From Ascidiimonas meishanensis (GTDB lineage Bacteria; Bacteroidota; Bacteroidia; Flavobacteriales; Flavobacteriaceae), in NCBI RefSeq assembly GCF_037782385.1, contig NZ_JBBEXD010000003.1, positions 496,001-560,000 on the forward strand: a DNA stretch of 64,000 nucleotides, given 5' to 3'. This document shows positions 17,481-26,625 of this stretch, one piece after another (the first letter of the stretch is position 1; every line of letters begins with the position of its first letter). The position numbers and the translations under genes are program-made. The notes under the pieces are model-generated. The model was not told the origin of the DNA. It was given only the letters and a program-made list of their open reading frames with translations, and ran no database searches.

Positions 17481-18290
17481 TTAAGGTTTAGGATTATTTT
17501 TTTTAGCGGGTGTTCTAGCATCTTTACTTCGTTCTCTAGCTGCTTTAGACGAGGTGGGCTTAGGCTTAATTTTCCGATCGCCACTATAACTTTCTTCAAA
17601 AATAGGCATAGAAGCTGATTTACGCATTCCTCTAAAAGGATTGGTTAATGCTTCCAAACTACTAGCTTTAGTTAGTTTTTGTAGTTTTTCTAAAGTGTCT
17701 GAAAGTTGTTCTTCTTGATTTATTTTAGGATCCTTATCAGGAAAAGCATTGTCTTTTGTAAGATACTGTTCTGTATGTTCTTTGGTCATACCCACAATTT
17801 GAAAGAAAGCTTCTTGAAAATTATCGGCAAGATCATTGCTGATTAAGGTATCTATCCCTTCTAGAGTATGCGTGCCAAAATTAGGAGATGTAACTTGATC
17901 TTTGGTTAGCTCATACTCAATAACTCCTTTTGTTTGTATTTCATTTAACCCAGATACCTTTTCAAATACTTCTGGATTATTCTCACCCATATCTTCCATA
18001 AAAATGAGATAGTTCATGGCTTCTAAGGTATGTTTTCCAAAGTTAGGAGTTTGTACTTGATCCAGCCCTAAATTGTAAAACCTAAGTCCTTCTACCTGAG
18101 TAGCATCTAAATCCTGCACCATGCCAAAAGCTTCTTGATTATCTTCAGCTTTATCATAAGTAGTGAGAAAATCAATGGCTTCTAGGGTATGAGATCCAAA
18201 TTTTGGGTTTTCTACTTGTTCACGGGTAAGTTGATATTGTGTAAAAGCTTTAATTCTTGCTTCTGTAATTGGATCTAGCTCAGAATTCAT
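17481..18290 (-). CDS. 53-residue-repeat protein (paralogue 2), unknown function
   Basis: Cytoplasmic-type protein (no signal peptide) of 269 residues. Residues about 20-165 are three tandem repeats of about 53 residues, each with the pattern L-x3-QV-x2-P-x-FG-x-HTLE-x-[IM]-[DN]-x-L; the FG pairs are at residues 31, 84 and 138. After that comes an acidic/polar linker, the phrase MRKSASMPIFEES, and a basic tail ending PAKKNNPKP. The repeat region is close to identical to that of the gene at 18563-19483, while the tails differ. The pair therefore arose by duplication followed by tail divergence. I know no family with this repeat. Confidence 0.7.
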   Translation of the reverse strand: MNSELDPITEARIKAFTQYQLTREQVENPKFGSHTLEAIDFLTTYDKAEDNQEAFGMVQDLDATQVEGLRFYNLGLDQVQTPNFGKHTLEAMNYLIFMEDMGENNPEVFEKVSGLNEIQTKGVIEYELTKDQVTSPNFGTHTLEGIDTLISNDLADNFQEAFFQIVGMTKEHTEQYLTKDNAFPDKDPKINQEEQLSDTLEKLQKLTKASSLEALTNPFRGMRKSASMPIFEESYSGDRKIKPKPTSSKAARERSKDARTPAKKNNPKP

Positions 18291-18562
18291 TTCGTATGAA
18301 GTTTACTTCTTTAGTAACAGTATTTTTTTTAACCGATACCCCCCATTTAAAAGCAAATAAAAATCTTACTTTTTAGAAAGGCAGCTATCATTAAATGAAA
18401 AATGAATTCAGGACATCTTTAAATGTCTATAGTTAACTAGAAAACAGAATTTTTTATCTAGTAATTAAAATGTAGAAAACGGTGTTGAACAGGATGAAGT
18501 ATTTTTATGATTTCAATAAAAGAACCGTGTTTAAAGTATCATTTTTTCTATACGTAGGATGA

Positions 18563-19483
18563 TTAAATTTTAGGATTTTTACGAGACTTATTTTTAATGG
18601 GTCCTTTGGCGTCTTTAACCTGTTTAGAAGGAGGTGGTTTAGGTCTGCCTTTTTTAATTATTGTTTTACCATCATCATTTTTTTTAGAAAGAGCCCCAGA
18701 AGCCAGAGGTTTCATAGCAGCATGTAACTTCTTAGAATCAAATTCCTCCAAATTTAGAGGTTTAGTAAATGTATCTAGTGTTGCTTTGGTGAGTTCAATT
18801 ATGCTTTGTTGAACTACCTTTTGGTCTTCGCTAGGATGTTTTATCTTGCTTTTAGGATCTTTGTCAGCAAGATCATCTTGAGTTTTATCAGTAGAAGATT
18901 TACTTTCTGTAAGATTTTGTTCTGTTTGGTCACTAGCGATACCTCCAATTTCAATTAGGGAGAAAGCTTCTTGAAAATCCTCCGCAAGATCATTGCTTAA
19001 TAAGGTATCTATCTTTTCCAAAGTATGGGCACCAAAATTAGGAGCTGTAACTTGATCTTTGGTTAACTCATACTCAATAACTCCTTTTGTTTGTATTTCA
19101 TTTAATCCAGATACCTTTTCAAATACTTCTGGATTATTCTCACCCATATCTTCCATGAAGATAAGATAATTCATGGCCTCTAAAGTATGTTTTCCAAAGT
19201 TTGGAGTTTGTACTTGATCTAGCTCTAAATTGTAAAACCGAAGTCCTTCTACTTGAGTAGCATTTAAATCCTGCACCATGCCAAAGGCTTCTTGATTGTC
19301 TTCAGCTTTATCATAAGTAGTCAGAAAATCAATGGCTTCCAGCGTATGTGGTCCAAACTTCGGACTTTCTACTTGCTCATTGCTAAGTTGATAAAATCTT
19401 CTGCCATTTTCTTTTGCTTCTAGCTTCTTTTGCTCTTTCTTTATATCTATTTCCGGGATATAATTTACCATGTCTATAGGCAT
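18563..19483 (-). CDS. 53-residue-repeat protein (paralogue 1), unknown function
   Basis: A 306-residue paralogue of the gene at 17481-18290, with the same three repeats (QVESPKFGPHTLEAIDFL, QVQTPNFGKHTLEAMNYL, QVTAPNFGAHTLEKIDTL). It has its own N-terminus MPIDMVNYIPEIDIKKEQ, a longer acidic linker and a Lys/Pro-rich tail ending KSRKNPKI. No signal peptide or membrane helix is present. The helical repeat could be a protein-protein interaction scaffold; the conserved FG-x-HTLE core resembles no motif I can name. The two genes are separated by 272 AT-rich bases in which I see no gene, and they have separate upstream regions. Confidence 0.7.
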   Translation of the reverse strand: MPIDMVNYIPEIDIKKEQKKLEAKENGRRFYQLSNEQVESPKFGPHTLEAIDFLTTYDKAEDNQEAFGMVQDLNATQVEGLRFYNLELDQVQTPNFGKHTLEAMNYLIFMEDMGENNPEVFEKVSGLNEIQTKGVIEYELTKDQVTAPNFGAHTLEKIDTLLSNDLAEDFQEAFSLIEIGGIASDQTEQNLTESKSSTDKTQDDLADKDPKSKIKHPSEDQKVVQQSIIELTKATLDTFTKPLNLEEFDSKKLHAAMKPLASGALSKKNDDGKTIIKKGRPKPPPSKQVKDAKGPIKNKSRKNPKI

Positions 19484-19802
19484 ACTTCAAAAAATATTAT
19501 GGATTAGTCTTATCAATTAAATGATTAATTAAAATTTAAAACAAACTATTGTTACTTTAAAGATAGTAATTTTTTCAACATTCAGATTTTTACACTAATG
19601 TAATATGTTTTAATACTTAAATCTGATATGATATTTCTTATAACAATGTAATATCCCAAATTACATATTTAATTATATGCTGTGTGAGACAAAGAAGAAT
19701 ACTTTTTAATGAAATTGATTGGGTAAAATTTGTTTTTAGCTTAAAATGTTTAAGTTGGAATGTAAAAGACGTGTGTGCCACGGAGTGCTATACTAACTTT
19801 AC
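19484..19802. other. AT-rich gap without a recognisable gene
   Basis: About 320 bases upstream of the minus-strand repeat-protein gene. It is strongly AT-rich and has no plausible coding frame. It must contain the promoter of the repeat-protein gene, but I see no clear TAnnTTTG box. Confidence 0.5.
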
Positions 19803-19845
19803 ATAAAAAACAAAAACTCTGCAATAATTCACATTACAGAGTTTT
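19803..19845 (-). terminator. Terminator of the lanthipeptide-like peptide gene
   Basis: Read on the minus strand: a perfect 9-bp stem (AAAACTCTG, 19837-19845, with 19813-19821) and a 15-base loop, followed by a T-rich tract (19803-19812). It lies 23 bases after the stop of the small peptide gene. A diverged relative of the same sequence lies at about 14952-14980, downstream of the coiled-coil gene. Confidence 0.75.
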
Positions 19846-19868
19846 CTATCTAGAAATAAGAAAGGGTC

Positions 19869-20072
19869 TTAACCATAATAACAATCCCAAATGGTGTCGC
19901 AAAATCTATTACAACTCCCACAAGAACCTCCATATGATATAGGCAAGCAGATGAATCCGCAACTGGCATACATAGTAGGGCTGTCAGAATCAATACCACC
20001 TTTAAGGTTTAAATCTATTTTTGAAACTGTAGTTTTCTTAAGTTGTAAATGCGCTAATTTTTTCTTTTTCAT
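19869..20072 (-). CDS. Cys-rich RiPP precursor with class I lanthipeptide-like leader
   Basis: A 67-residue peptide in two parts. The leader MKKKKLAHLQLKKTTVSKID, followed by LNLKGG, has the KLxLKK-x-TVS-x-[LI] pattern of Bacteroidetes class I lanthipeptide leaders and ends in a double glycine (residues 30-31). The core, about 36 residues, has six cysteines in the pattern SCGFIC ... SCGSCNRFC ... DC and ends in YYG, with a few Ser/Thr before the cysteines (DSDSPT). It could form lanthionines or disulfides. No LanB/LanC, radical-SAM, C39-peptidase or transport gene occurs nearby, so it is an orphan here. A good terminator follows. The leader match supports a real gene; the modification type is inferred. 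Confidence 0.72.
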   Translation of the reverse strand: MKKKKLAHLQLKKTTVSKIDLNLKGGIDSDSPTMYASCGFICLPISYGGSCGSCNRFCDTIWDCYYG

Positions 20073-20136
20073 CGGATTAAATTTTAAAGATTTGTTTAAA
20101 ATTATAAATCGATGGGGGGCGACACATCCCTACTAA

Positions 20137-20568
20137 CTAGGTAGTTTGTTATTTTGTTTAACTCTTATAAATGTAACTAAAAAAATAGGGGGTAAGAATA
20201 GATAGCATGATTATTATCTGTCAAGGGATCATTTTTACGGTATTGTTATCGTGATCATCTGGTTTTTTTGTCGATTTTTTTTACTGATACTAAAAATAGT
20301 TTAAACTCCTGTTTTTTATTTCAAAACAAGACAATCTAGCGCCATTACGATATATTTTTTGTCTTATCGCTTTATAATTCGTACATTTACTTGATAATAA
20401 GAAGTTTATAGTATCCCTATTCCCCCTCACCGCTAGATAGAATTATCTATTAGCACGCTAACTATTTAAGACCACACGATTTTTTTGTGAGACTTTAGTA
20501 AGTGAGTAGTTTTAAGAAGTTTCATTAGTTCTATAGTAAAGTATACAGGCAGTTAATTATATCCAGTA
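20137..20568. other. AT-rich intergenic region, no gene seen
   Basis: About 430 bases upstream of the minus-strand peptide gene, leading into a plus-strand transcript that ends at the terminator at 20607-20641. No open frame of note; it holds the promoter of the peptide gene and possibly that of a small plus-strand RNA. Confidence 0.45.
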
Positions 20569-20606
20569 ATGAAAGGCTGGAACAAACCAACCTTCCAACT
20601 TGAAAG

Positions 20607-20641
20607 ACCCACCCAACTACCGATCCAGGGGTGGGTTTTTT
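20607..20641 (+). terminator. Strong plus-strand terminator without an obvious gene
   Basis: An 8-bp GC-rich stem (ACCCACCC, 20607-20614, with GGGTGGGT, 20629-20636) followed by TTTTTT. Nothing large is encoded before it on the plus strand, so it may end a small RNA. A 24-codon frame (20569-20643, MKGWNKPTFQ...) runs through it but has no supporting features. Confidence 0.7.
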
Positions 20642-20692
20642 GATGAATACCTAAGCTATACCTCTCTCAATGCGAAAAACAAATGATTAGAC

Positions 20693-20851
20693 ATGGATAT
20701 TCCTAATTCAATTATGGAAGTAACCTTGAAAATAAGTGCGTTGGAGGTAGGCAGCAGTGTAGGAATTATGTATTTAGCATCATTTGATCTTGCACACAAA
20801 TGCCATCTTACAAGAATAGAACTATTGATGAGATGGCACATTGTAAAATAA
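20693..20851 (+). CDS. Possible 52-residue small protein, unknown
   Basis: An open frame beginning MDIPNSIMEVTLKISALEVG and ending LLMRWHIVK. The composition looks protein-like, but there is no family match, no leader motif and no ribosome binding site. It lies between a terminator and the glycosidase gene and may be a gene remnant. Confidence 0.25.
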   Translation: MDIPNSIMEVTLKISALEVGSSVGIMYLASFDLAHKCHLTRIELLMRWHIVK

Positions 20852-20945
20852 ATAAGGCCCTTTAAATGGGCAAAGAGTTTGGTAGATTTTCTTATTTTGA
20901 ATCCTAAAAAAATGGTAACTTTCCCTTGTTAAAATTAGTACTTCC

Positions 20946-23237
20946 ATGAAACGCCTCTTCTATAGAATACTTAAAGGATTAGTTATTCCTATTGCTTTAT
21001 TAATACTTGTTTTAGGAGTTTTTTATGAATCCAGAAGTGAGTATGAGGTTGCAGAGCTTACCACCAAGGCCGATCAATTTGTAAATGTCAAAACACAAAA
21101 AGAGATCGCACAACTGGCGAAGCAATTGGTGAATGAGATGACACTGGACGAAAAGATAGAACAGTTATACGGAGGAAAGAAGTACAATGTATTAAGCAAG
21201 CTAGGGGTTAACATATTAATCAACAAACGCTTTCCACATATTTATGCCGGAGGTAATGAGAGGCTTCAGTTACCACCTTGGGTATTGTCTGACGGCCCGC
21301 GAGGAGCCCGTGTAATGCACCCCGATGTAAATGCCGTAACCGTATTTCCTGTAGCCATGTCCAGAGGTGCCAGCTGGGATGTAGATTTAGAAAGACGTGT
21401 TCATGAAGCCATCGCTATAGAAATGCGAGCCAACCAGATTAACTATGCTGCTACGCCTTGTATTAATGTACTGCGACATCCTGGCTGGGGAAGAGCGCAA
21501 GAAACCTATGGTGAAGACCCATGGCATTTAGGGTCTTTTGGTATCGCAGCGGTAAAAGCCATTGAAAAACATAACTTAATGGCATGTCCCAAGCATTTTG
21601 TGATGAATAGTATTGAAAATTCACGATGGGTAGTAAATGTAAAAGCAGATGAACGTACCCTACGTGAAGTCTATCTGCCGCAATTTAAACGAACTGTACA
21701 ACAAGGCAAACCCGCCTCTATTATGAGTGCCTATAACGCTGTAAATGGAGCATTCTGCGGAAGCAATAAATACTTGCTAACCGATATCTTAAGAAACGAA
21801 TGGGGATTTGATGGATTTGTAACTACCGATTGGCTCTACGGACTCTACGATGGTGTAGCCGGAATAAAAGCAGGTCAAAATGTAGAAATGCCCATGCAAA
21901 AAGCCTATAATGAGAATAGTATTAAAGAAGCATTAGAAACCGGAAGCATTAAAGAAGCTGAAATGGACACCTTAATCCTTCAAACCTTAAGAACCCGCAT
22001 CAAGTATATAATAGCAGAAGATACACGTGCTTATACCTTTGATGATATTGCCACCCAAGAACACAAAGACCTAGCTCTGGAAGCAGCAGAAAAAGGGATG
22101 GTTTTGCTAAAAAATGAAGGGATATTACCTTTTAAGAATGAAAGCGGAAAGAAAATTTTGGTCATAGGTCGTTTAGCAGATGTTGCCAATACCGGAGACA
22201 AAGGCAGTAGTGATGCTACTCCCCCCTACGTAATTACCCCCTATCAAGGTATTAAAGCAATGCAAGAAGCCTTAGGGAATGAAGTTACCTTATACAATGG
22301 CTTAAGCACAGAAAGAGCCCGTTTGTTGGCAGAAGAAGCAGATGAAGTAATTGTGATTGTTGGTTTTACCAGTAAAGAAGAGGGCGAGTTTATTATTTAT
22401 GACCGAAAAAAAATGTTAGCCTCTGCAAAAGCAAAAAGACGCTTAGGCTCTTTTGAAGAAGGAGGAGACAGAGAAGACCTTTCTTTACCAGAGGCAGACA
22501 GAAATATGCTTAAAGCCCTTGCTGGAAGCAATAAAAATATGGTAGTTACTTATATTGGCGGTGGAGGAATCCATCTCCCTGAATGGATTAGAGAAATGCC
22601 AGCCATTCTTTTTGCCTGGTATGCAGGGATGGAAGGTGGTCATGCACTGGCAAATATACTTTACGGTAAAGCCAATCCTAGCGGGAAGCTTCCGTTTAGT
22701 ATTGCAGCCGATCAGGATGATTATCCTGAATTTAACCCTTATACAGAAGAAGCAACCTATGGGTATTACCACGGCTATACGTTATTTGAGAAAGAGCAAA
22801 AAGAAGTTGCCTATCCCTTTGGTTTTGGACTCAGCTACACCAATTTTAAAACCCAAAACCTGAAAATTGCCAAAAAAGCAATTACTCCGGAAGATAAAAT
22901 CACCGCTTCCATAGAGATTACCAATACGGGAAATGTAGCAGGCAGCGAAGTCATACAATTATATATAGGTTTTAAAAACTCTAAAGTAGATAGGCCCGTA
23001 AAACTCCTTCGCAATTTTCACAAGATTCTTTTAGAACCCAAACAACAACAAACCGTTACCCTAAGTGTACTCCCCGAAGATCTAAAATGGTACAATCCAG
23101 AAACCAAGCAATGGGAATTAGAGCAAATGGATTATGAGTTGTATATGGGCACTTCTTCTAATGAGAAAGACCTATTGCAAACTAGGTTTAGTATCACAGT
23201 ACCCGAGATAATCCCTGAAGTTAAAGAGCTGTTGTAA
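20946..23237 (+). CDS. Glycoside hydrolase family 3 (beta-glucosidase type), membrane-anchored
   Basis: A GH3 enzyme that removes terminal beta-linked sugars from oligosaccharides. The N-terminus has a membrane helix (about residues 10-25, VIPIALLILVLGVFY) without a clear cleavage site, so the enzyme is probably anchored facing the periplasm. The (beta/alpha)8 domain follows, with LSDGPRGARV, GRAQETYGEDPWH, the KHF motif (CPKHFVMNS) and the nucleophile in TTDWLYG (Asp295). The second alpha/beta sandwich domain includes LLKNEGILPF and IVGFTSKEEGE, and a C-terminal fibronectin III-like domain (YPFGFGLSYTNF to the end) completes the common GH3 layout. It is a single gene without SusCD or other polysaccharide-utilisation partners in the window, so the substrate is open. 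Confidence 0.93.
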   Translation: MKRLFYRILKGLVIPIALLILVLGVFYESRSEYEVAELTTKADQFVNVKTQKEIAQLAKQLVNEMTLDEKIEQLYGGKKYNVLSKLGVNILINKRFPHIYAGGNERLQLPPWVLSDGPRGARVMHPDVNAVTVFPVAMSRGASWDVDLERRVHEAIAIEMRANQINYAATPCINVLRHPGWGRAQETYGEDPWHLGSFGIAAVKAIEKHNLMACPKHFVMNSIENSRWVVNVKADERTLREVYLPQFKRTVQQGKPASIMSAYNAVNGAFCGSNKYLLTDILRNEWGFDGFVTTDWLYGLYDGVAGIKAGQNVEMPMQKAYNENSIKEALETGSIKEAEMDTLILQTLRTRIKYIIAEDTRAYTFDDIATQEHKDLALEAAEKGMVLLKNEGILPFKNESGKKILVIGRLADVANTGDKGSSDATPPYVITPYQGIKAMQEALGNEVTLYNGLSTERARLLAEEADEVIVIVGFTSKEEGEFIIYDRKKMLASAKAKRRLGSFEEGGDREDLSLPEADRNMLKALAGSNKNMVVTYIGGGGIHLPEWIREMPAILFAWYAGMEGGHALANILYGKANPSGKLPFSIAADQDDYPEFNPYTEEATYGYYHGYTLFEKEQKEVAYPFGFGLSYTNFKTQNLKIAKKAITPEDKITASIEITNTGNVAGSEVIQLYIGFKNSKVDRPVKLLRNFHKILLEPKQQQTVTLSVLPEDLKWYNPETKQWELEQMDYELYMGTSSNEKDLLQTRFSITVPEIIPEVKELL

Positions 23238-23297
23238 AAAAACAGTGTTAGTAAAGGAGCAAGGGGAGGTGCTGCTTTATAGAACTAATAGCACTAG

Positions 23298-23510
23298 AGT
23301 GCCCGATTTTAGGATTCAATAGGCATTATGCTAATCGTCTGGAACCCCAAAAATTCGGGGTCACCCCGCTGCGCAGGGAGTTTGGAATGACCGTTTTTTA
23401 AAAGCATTAGGTTGTGAAGCTCTTTCGGGATTCTTTGTTTGGATGCTGAACCCCGATTTGGGCACTGAGGTACTCGAAGCGCGAGGGGCGGACAAGCAAA
23501 AGAAATGACA
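23298..23510. repeat. Degenerate intergenic repeat, copy 3 (full-length)
   Basis: About 210 bases after the GH3 gene in which the two halves seen separately at 14365-14495 and 14084-14203 are joined. It contains the short inverted pair CCCCAAAAATTCGGGG and a run ending in GGACAAGCAAAAGAAATGAC. No coding potential is apparent. The rest of the gap (23511-23721) is AT-rich with nothing recognisable. Confidence 0.7.
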
Positions 23511-23721
23511 GGCAAGTAAAAAAATATTTTCTAATGGAGAGGTGTTATGATGAATTAGCTGCCATGGCAGATTCATTAGTAAGATAATTATAATTCTTTC
23601 AAACAAACAACACATGTATTACAAAAAGTATTTACTATTTCTGCTTATGCTTTGTAGATAAATAAGAAAAAAATTGTTAAGAAATTATTAAATTGCAGTT
23701 ACAAATTGAGTGAGATACAAT

Positions 23722-26625
23722 ATGGGCGTAGAGAATTTTGCCATTCACTTGGCATATAGCACCTTCCCGACAGGCAACGAACGTGATTTTATAGAGAATA
23801 AACTGCATAATTTTACCCGTTATGTAGAAGACACACAGCAATGTATGATAGAAGGGCAAGAATTAGATGCCTGTCTCTATAAGCCGCTGGTATTTCATTT
23901 GTTTGGAACGTTTGATGTTGTTTTTATTTCCTTAATAGATAATTATAAATTTTGCCAGAAGGTTTTTGATATAGAACCCTCTGGTTTTGATGTAACTACC
24001 AACTATCAAATTGTTACAGGAATATGTGATCCCAGGTTTACTGCTGGGAATAATTCCTCTAGAATAACCTCTTTCTTTCCTTGTGATAATACAATTGAAG
24101 AGCGCTCACCGCATTCCAAATTTGTGCATATCACCAACTTTAAAGTAAACAATGGATTGTTGATTGGAAACGGAAATCAACTCATTCATGCTATTTTGGC
24201 AAAACTTACCGCAGATTTAGGAGATACTGATTTTATCTTATTTAAATCTTTTAGTTGGTCTGAGATTATTTTGGTGCAATTAGGAGACGATCTTGAAAAA
24301 ATGCAGGAACGAGTCATTGAATTTCGGGAATTTAGCCTAAGAGATGTGCTTACCGCTTCAGAAAATGCAGTGTCTTCTTTAGAGCAATTGGAGCAAGATT
24401 CGTTGTACGCTTCCATCTTGTTTGAAATAGAGGCGTTGACAAAGGAAAAGGTATCCTTGGCAGATAGCCATGTATTTGTAGATACACATTCTTATTCTGG
24501 GGTAGACTATTTTCAGTTTAATAAAGATTATGAAGAAAAAAACAATCCATATCTCTTAGATAAGTTTAAATCTTCTATAGAACTTCAGGTAAAACCAGGA
24601 CATCTCCATAAATTATATGCTATTCTTGATGGTCATCCTATTTTTGATGCGCAAAAGCTAAAGTTTAAAAATGGTAAAACAGATTTTCTGATTAAAGAGA
24701 AAGAACATGGAGGGTTTTATTCTAATTATATTGTAAATCAAGTATATCGGCATTTAAATTCAGATATCAAACACCATGTGCGCAAATTGAAAACAAATTT
24801 TCTGTTTGATATGGTTGAAGAAACAGGAACCCATCCTGTTACTCATGCCTTAAAAGCAGCGTATCAACCAGCAAAGGAAGCAAATAATGGAAAAGGGATC
24901 GTTAACTTTAATCAGTTATTAGCCAATAAATACACCATAGATATCAGGGGGTTGAAGCCGCAAATTAAAAGATTAGGTTTATCAAGGCAGCTAAGAGAAA
25001 AGATCTTAAAAGCATTCTCTAATTATAACAATCTTATTAAAGATCCAATTCTTTATGGGGAGTTTATAGAACTCAAAGAATACCTTAGTTTCCTTAAAAA
25101 GGATATCAATAAAGAAGTAGCACGTCTAGATGACTTTTTTACGGATCCCATACTATTTTCCGGAAGAGACCAACCAAAATTTCTGAGCTTGCGTTTGATA
25201 GAGAAAAAATGGACGGCTTTGTTGGAAATTTATGAAGATGCCTATCACAATAGGGTACACAATAATTATTTGTATGAAGATATTAATGAGTTTAGTATAG
25301 ATTTTAATAGTGCGGTTAATCAAATAAATAGTATTCAAGATTATATTGTTAAAAATGTAAATAACATTTTCTTTCCTTATTTTAAAGATCAGATTATTGT
25401 AACCCAGAATGAAGTAGATTCTAAATCTAATGTGGTAAACGTAAATTATAATGTATACCACTACCTGGAGCCTACTTTAATATTTACGACACTTTTTAAA
25501 GAAGTAATGAACGGTGTACTTGAAAAAGCTGGAAATAACAAAAAATCAACCAATAAGGAGTTTTACTTTCAACAGATTTTCAATTTAGATTACTTTACGC
25601 AGCTTAGGACGGCAGTGATAGCTAAAAATAAAGGAATATTCTCAAAAGAGCAATCACAACTAATAGAGAATTTTGACTTCTTTTATTTCTTTTCAGATCT
25701 CACCAAAATGGCTTTTACCTTTTTATTTGATTATGAATTGTATGAGTTCTGGTGCTGGACCTACTTTTTACAGGATAGCAGTATGTATACTACCAAAGGT
25801 TTACCGGATGCAGAACTGTTTCAAAAAGAATTATTGCGCATTGCCTTAATAAAAAAAGTATTTAAAAAGGATGAAGACGATTCTTTTGTGAAGAATCCTG
25901 CGCCGGAAATATTTGACCTTTGGCAGAAATACGTTGCTGAGGTAGATACGTTGGCAGAAATTATTGTACAAACTTCAGAATTTCAAGTGGCTAAAGAAAA
26001 GTTTAGTAGCTATATATTAGGGCAAAGCTTTGGAACGCTCTCTGATGAAGATCAGGAAAATCTGTGGAATGAAAATAATGCCATGGAATCTTATATAGCC
26101 AGTAATCAAAAGCTAACTGGTATTAAAGGACCTAGAATTAGTGATATTGTTAGAAAATTAGATTCTGGGTTGATTAAAATGGCAAAAGATGATGATGTAT
26201 ATAATAACCTGATCACCCAATTTCGTTTTATAAAAAATAGAGGGATTTTATTTGAGACTTATTTAAAAACCAAAGATTATGATTTTTTAAAGATGGACGG
26301 ATTTTCAGGAGAAGATTATGTTCATAACAAAGAGAATTTCTATATGATTTGTGCGGTAGGGCACGCGGTGCTTTCGTTGTTTCAAAAGGAAATAGGAACT
26401 ACCAGACTGTTGCGCCGTAACTGGCAAGAAGGAAGCCCCATTGAGAAATTTATACGGTATGAAGATGCCGGAATCTTTATAGACCCTTGTGGGGGATTCT
26501 TTTACAATACACCAGCAATAAGAAAAAAATGCTTTGGGTATGTAAATACCATTATTGATTACTTGTGGAATGCGGCGGAAATTGATAAAAAAAGATTGTT
26601 TAAATTTAATCTTGATGCAGAATGA
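23722..26625 (+). CDS. Large protein of a phosphoesterase operon, unknown family
   Basis: A 967-residue cytoplasmic-type protein I cannot name. The ATG at 23722 (MGVENFAIHLAYSTFP) is chosen; an in-frame GTG at 23710 would add four residues. Residues about 50-230 look like alternating strands and helices, possibly two ferredoxin-like units (HLFGTFDVVFISLID and TDFILFKSFSWSEIILVQL are the clearest strand pairs). The remainder is largely helical with long charged stretches. There is no nucleotide-binding loop, signal peptide or membrane helix. Its stop overlaps the start of the phosphoesterase gene (ATGA), so the two proteins are made together and probably interact. The coupled layout, large unknown protein plus nuclease-like enzyme, is typical of bacterial conflict systems; this is inference. 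Confidence 0.7.
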   Translation: MGVENFAIHLAYSTFPTGNERDFIENKLHNFTRYVEDTQQCMIEGQELDACLYKPLVFHLFGTFDVVFISLIDNYKFCQKVFDIEPSGFDVTTNYQIVTGICDPRFTAGNNSSRITSFFPCDNTIEERSPHSKFVHITNFKVNNGLLIGNGNQLIHAILAKLTADLGDTDFILFKSFSWSEIILVQLGDDLEKMQERVIEFREFSLRDVLTASENAVSSLEQLEQDSLYASILFEIEALTKEKVSLADSHVFVDTHSYSGVDYFQFNKDYEEKNNPYLLDKFKSSIELQVKPGHLHKLYAILDGHPIFDAQKLKFKNGKTDFLIKEKEHGGFYSNYIVNQVYRHLNSDIKHHVRKLKTNFLFDMVEETGTHPVTHALKAAYQPAKEANNGKGIVNFNQLLANKYTIDIRGLKPQIKRLGLSRQLREKILKAFSNYNNLIKDPILYGEFIELKEYLSFLKKDINKEVARLDDFFTDPILFSGRDQPKFLSLRLIEKKWTALLEIYEDAYHNRVHNNYLYEDINEFSIDFNSAVNQINSIQDYIVKNVNNIFFPYFKDQIIVTQNEVDSKSNVVNVNYNVYHYLEPTLIFTTLFKEVMNGVLEKAGNNKKSTNKEFYFQQIFNLDYFTQLRTAVIAKNKGIFSKEQSQLIENFDFFYFFSDLTKMAFTFLFDYELYEFWCWTYFLQDSSMYTTKGLPDAELFQKELLRIALIKKVFKKDEDDSFVKNPAPEIFDLWQKYVAEVDTLAEIIVQTSEFQVAKEKFSSYILGQSFGTLSDEDQENLWNENNAMESYIASNQKLTGIKGPRISDIVRKLDSGLIKMAKDDDVYNNLITQFRFIKNRGILFETYLKTKDYDFLKMDGFSGEDYVHNKENFYMICAVGHAVLSLFQKEIGTTRLLRRNWQEGSPIEKFIRYEDAGIFIDPCGGFFYNTPAIRKKCFGYVNTIIDYLWNAAEIDKKRLFKFNLDAE

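Noticed and set aside
20656..20841. Minus-strand frame of 61 residues
   Set aside because: It overlaps a plus-strand frame of similar length; neither has a family match, and composition gives no reason to prefer the minus strand.
23533..23583. Short frame MERCYDELAAMADSLVR after the intergenic repeat
   Set aside because: Sixteen codons with no family match or repeat context; too short to support as a gene or remnant.
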